A stretch of 6,650 nt of DNA from Propionibacteriaceae bacterium (GTDB lineage: Bacteria; Actinomycetota; Actinomycetes; Propionibacteriales; Propionibacteriaceae). Positions 5,490 through 6,650 of this stretch are shown here, one piece after another. The stretch's first letter is position 1, and each line of letters begins with the position of its first letter. The stretch is taken from contig JAUNRO010000179.1 of NCBI GenBank assembly GCA_030544185.1, positions 1-6,650 of the forward strand. The letters run 5' to 3'. A program made the translations under genes and the position numbers. The notes below the pieces were generated by a model. It did not search any database, was not told the DNA's origin, and saw only the letters and a program-made list of their open reading frames with translations.

Positions 5490-6365
5490 TCAGCGCGCGG
5501 AGTTCACCGCGCCCGGGTGCGGCAGGATGACCTCGGCGACGACGGGCAGGTGGTCGGAGGCGATGGTGTCGATGACCTCGGCGGAGACCGGGGTGACTGC
5601 GTCGGAGGCCAGGATGTAGTCGATCCGGCGGTCGGGATTCACCGGATCGATCGTATAGCCCGGGCCCTCGCCCACAGCGGTCCACACGTCGCCCAGCCGC
5701 TCGGTGAAAAGCGCGTACTCCGGGGTTGTCGGCACCGCGTTCAGGTCCCCCACGAGGACGACCTCGCGCCGGGGATTGTCGGCCTCGCCGGCAGCGATGA
5801 TGTCGTTCACCACCCGCGCCTGCGCGGCGCGGCCGGGGGCCGAGTTGTGGGTGAGGTGGGTGTTATAGAACCGGAGGTCCACCCCGCGCACCTTCACATC
5901 GGCCTGCGCGAGGCCGCGCTGCTCGCCACCGGGGTGGTTGGGAAGCGGGGTATTGATGCAGTTGCGGAGCCGGTGGCCGGAGAGGATCGCCGTGCCATAT
6001 TGCCGGCGCTCGGTCCGATCGGCCGCCGGATCCAGGTCGAGGTTGGCGGAATAGCACGCGTGCATGCCGAGGCGTTCGGCCAGCCAGGCGGCCTGGTCCT
6101 CGAAATCGGAGCGCGCGCCCCAATGGTTGTCGACTTCTTGCAGGCCGATGATGTCGGCGTCGGTGTCTTCGAGTACGCCGGCGATGCGCTCCAGGTCGAG
6201 GATGCCGTCGACGCCGGCGCCGTGGTGGATGTTGTAGGTGGCCACGGTGATCGTGCGCTCGGCCGCCGGGGGCAGGTTGCCGGGGGCGGCCGCCGCGGCG
6301 GTGGCGAACGAGCTGGCGCTCAGGGCGGCGATGGCCAGGGATGCGGCGGCGAGGCGGGCGTTCAT
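5490..6365 (-). CDS. Secreted endonuclease/exonuclease/phosphatase-family protein
   Basis: This 291-residue protein begins with a clear Sec signal peptide: an Arg near the start, an alanine/leucine-rich core, and likely cleavage near residues 25-27 in the ATAAAAA stretch. The mature part is a complete EEP (DNase I-like) domain with all expected motifs in order: TYNIHHG (43-49, metal or substrate Asn45), LQEVD (75-79, metal ligand Glu77), YGTAILS (123-129), NTHLTH (168-173, His170), VGDLNAVP (205-212, Asp207 and Asn209), RIDYIL (247-252) and SDHLPVVAEV (270-279, the catalytic Asp-His pair). It should be an active metal-dependent phosphodiesterase acting outside the membrane. Nuclease, sphingomyelinase-like and inositol-phosphatase-like activities all occur in this fold and cannot be separated here. 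Two cysteines in the mature chain (104, 136) could form a disulfide. The ATG is well supported by AGGAGG six bases upstream. Confidence 0.92.
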   Translation of the reverse strand: MNARLAAASLAIAALSASSFATAAAAAPGNLPPAAERTITVATYNIHHGAGVDGILDLERIAGVLEDTDADIIGLQEVDNHWGARSDFEDQAAWLAERLGMHACYSANLDLDPAADRTERRQYGTAILSGHRLRNCINTPLPNHPGGEQRGLAQADVKVRGVDLRFYNTHLTHNSAPGRAAQARVVNDIIAAGEADNPRREVVLVGDLNAVPTTPEYALFTERLGDVWTAVGEGPGYTIDPVNPDRRIDYILASDAVTPVSAEVIDTIASDHLPVVAEVILPHPGAVNSAR

Positions 6366-6371
6366 GGCGGT

Positions 6372-6377
6372 CCTCCT
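6372..6377 (-). promoter_or_regulatory. Strong ribosome binding site of the EEP-family gene
   Basis: AGGAGG on the minus strand, six bases before the ATG at 6365. It is the only perfect Shine-Dalgarno match I see in the window and it fixes the start. Confidence 0.8.
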
Positions 6378-6430
6378 GGGATGGGGCGGGTGACGCCTCC
6401 ACCCGACCGCACGACAGTGAACTCTGCCGG

Positions 6431-6466
6431 GCCCAGAAGGTGAACGATTGTCGACTTCTGCTGGGC
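6431..6466 (-). terminator. Candidate hairpin after the partial right-edge gene
   Basis: GCCCAGAAG (6431-6439) can pair with CTTCTGCTGGGC (6455-6466) with a three-base bulge. It begins 5 bases after the stop codon of the right-edge gene and precedes the EEP-family gene. There is no clear U-run. It could separate the two transcripts, but the bulge and long loop (15 bases) make this weak. I find no convincing promoter for the EEP-family gene in the 105-bp gap. Confidence 0.3.
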
Positions 6467-6470
6467 TCGG

Positions 6471-6650
6471 TCAGAAGCGCGGGCGCCCGAGGGTCAGCAG
6501 CAGGTCCTCGTGCAGTTGGAACCACACGGTGTGGAACGAATCGGGATGCTCCGCCACATAGTCCGACTGCCCCGCCAGCGCCCGGTCCATCGCCTCCGAC
6601 AACCGGGGCCCATAATCGCCGAAGCGATCCAGCACGGCTTCGAGGTCGTT
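6471..6650 (-). CDS. Unidentified protein, C-terminal 59 residues only
   Basis: On the minus strand a frame enters from the right edge and runs to a TGA at 6471-6473. The fragment contains LDRFGDYGPRLSEAMDRAL and ends in WFQLHEDLLLTLGRPRF. It has GC-ending codons, uses TAT for both tyrosines as the neighbouring genes do, and has the mixed charged and hydrophobic composition of a soluble, mainly helical protein, so it is very likely the end of a real gene. I do not recognise the family. The start lies beyond the window. It is 105 bp upstream of the EEP-family gene in the same orientation, which is too far to assume an operon. Confidence 0.7.
   Translation of the reverse strand, partial: NDLEAVLDRFGDYGPRLSEAMDRALAGQSDYVAEHPDSFHTVWFQLHEDLLLTLGRPRF

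Noticed and set aside
5478..6443. A 321-codon plus-strand open frame antisense to the EEP-family gene
   Set aside because: The minus strand has a signal peptide, all catalytic motifs and a perfect Shine-Dalgarno. The plus-strand translation is a low-complexity shadow.

Overview
The window is very GC-rich and dense with genes that have actinobacterial features: GC-ending codons, a GH65 enzyme whose active-site wording resembles the mycobacterial Rv3401 type, a probable leaderless GTG start, and a GC-only hairpin between convergent genes. I infer a high-GC actinomycete, possibly of the Propionibacteriales. The genus cannot be read from this window.

Layout. Positions 1-344 contain no gene I can support. 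They hold a 14-bp inverted repeat of REP type, an 11-bp tandem duplication, a strong G-quadruplex motif on the minus strand, and a degenerate tandem repeat with a 40-bp period. All of this lies downstream of the first gene. Two minus-strand genes follow as an apparent operon read from right to left. The first transcribed (4721 to 2712) encodes a membrane-anchored PAS-GGDEF-EAL protein. The second (2702 to 345) encodes a glycoside hydrolase family 65 disaccharide phosphorylase or hydrolase. Only 9 bases separate them, and a small hairpin there holds both the first gene's stop codon and the second gene's probable ribosome binding site.

A 180-bp divergent control region (4722-4901) carries two operator-like palindromes. 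To its right, a plus-strand gene (4902-5465) encodes a small single-span membrane protein of the YdcF/DUF218 family, probably from a leaderless transcript. It converges on a secreted endonuclease/exonuclease/phosphatase-family protein (6365 to 5490) across a GC-rich hairpin. The right edge holds the last 59 codons of another minus-strand gene that I do not recognise.

The most interesting unit is the two-gene operon. The GGDEF-EAL protein appears to have lost key catalytic residues in both domains, yet it keeps the RxxD c-di-GMP inhibitory site. This fits a c-di-GMP sensor better than an enzyme that makes or degrades it. Tight coupling to a GH65 gene, without the usual beta-phosphoglucomutase partner in view, suggests a link between c-di-GMP and storage or compatible-sugar metabolism. 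That link is inference. Across the window, tyrosine is encoded mostly by TAT (34 of 41 codons) despite the high GC content, which is a notable codon anomaly.
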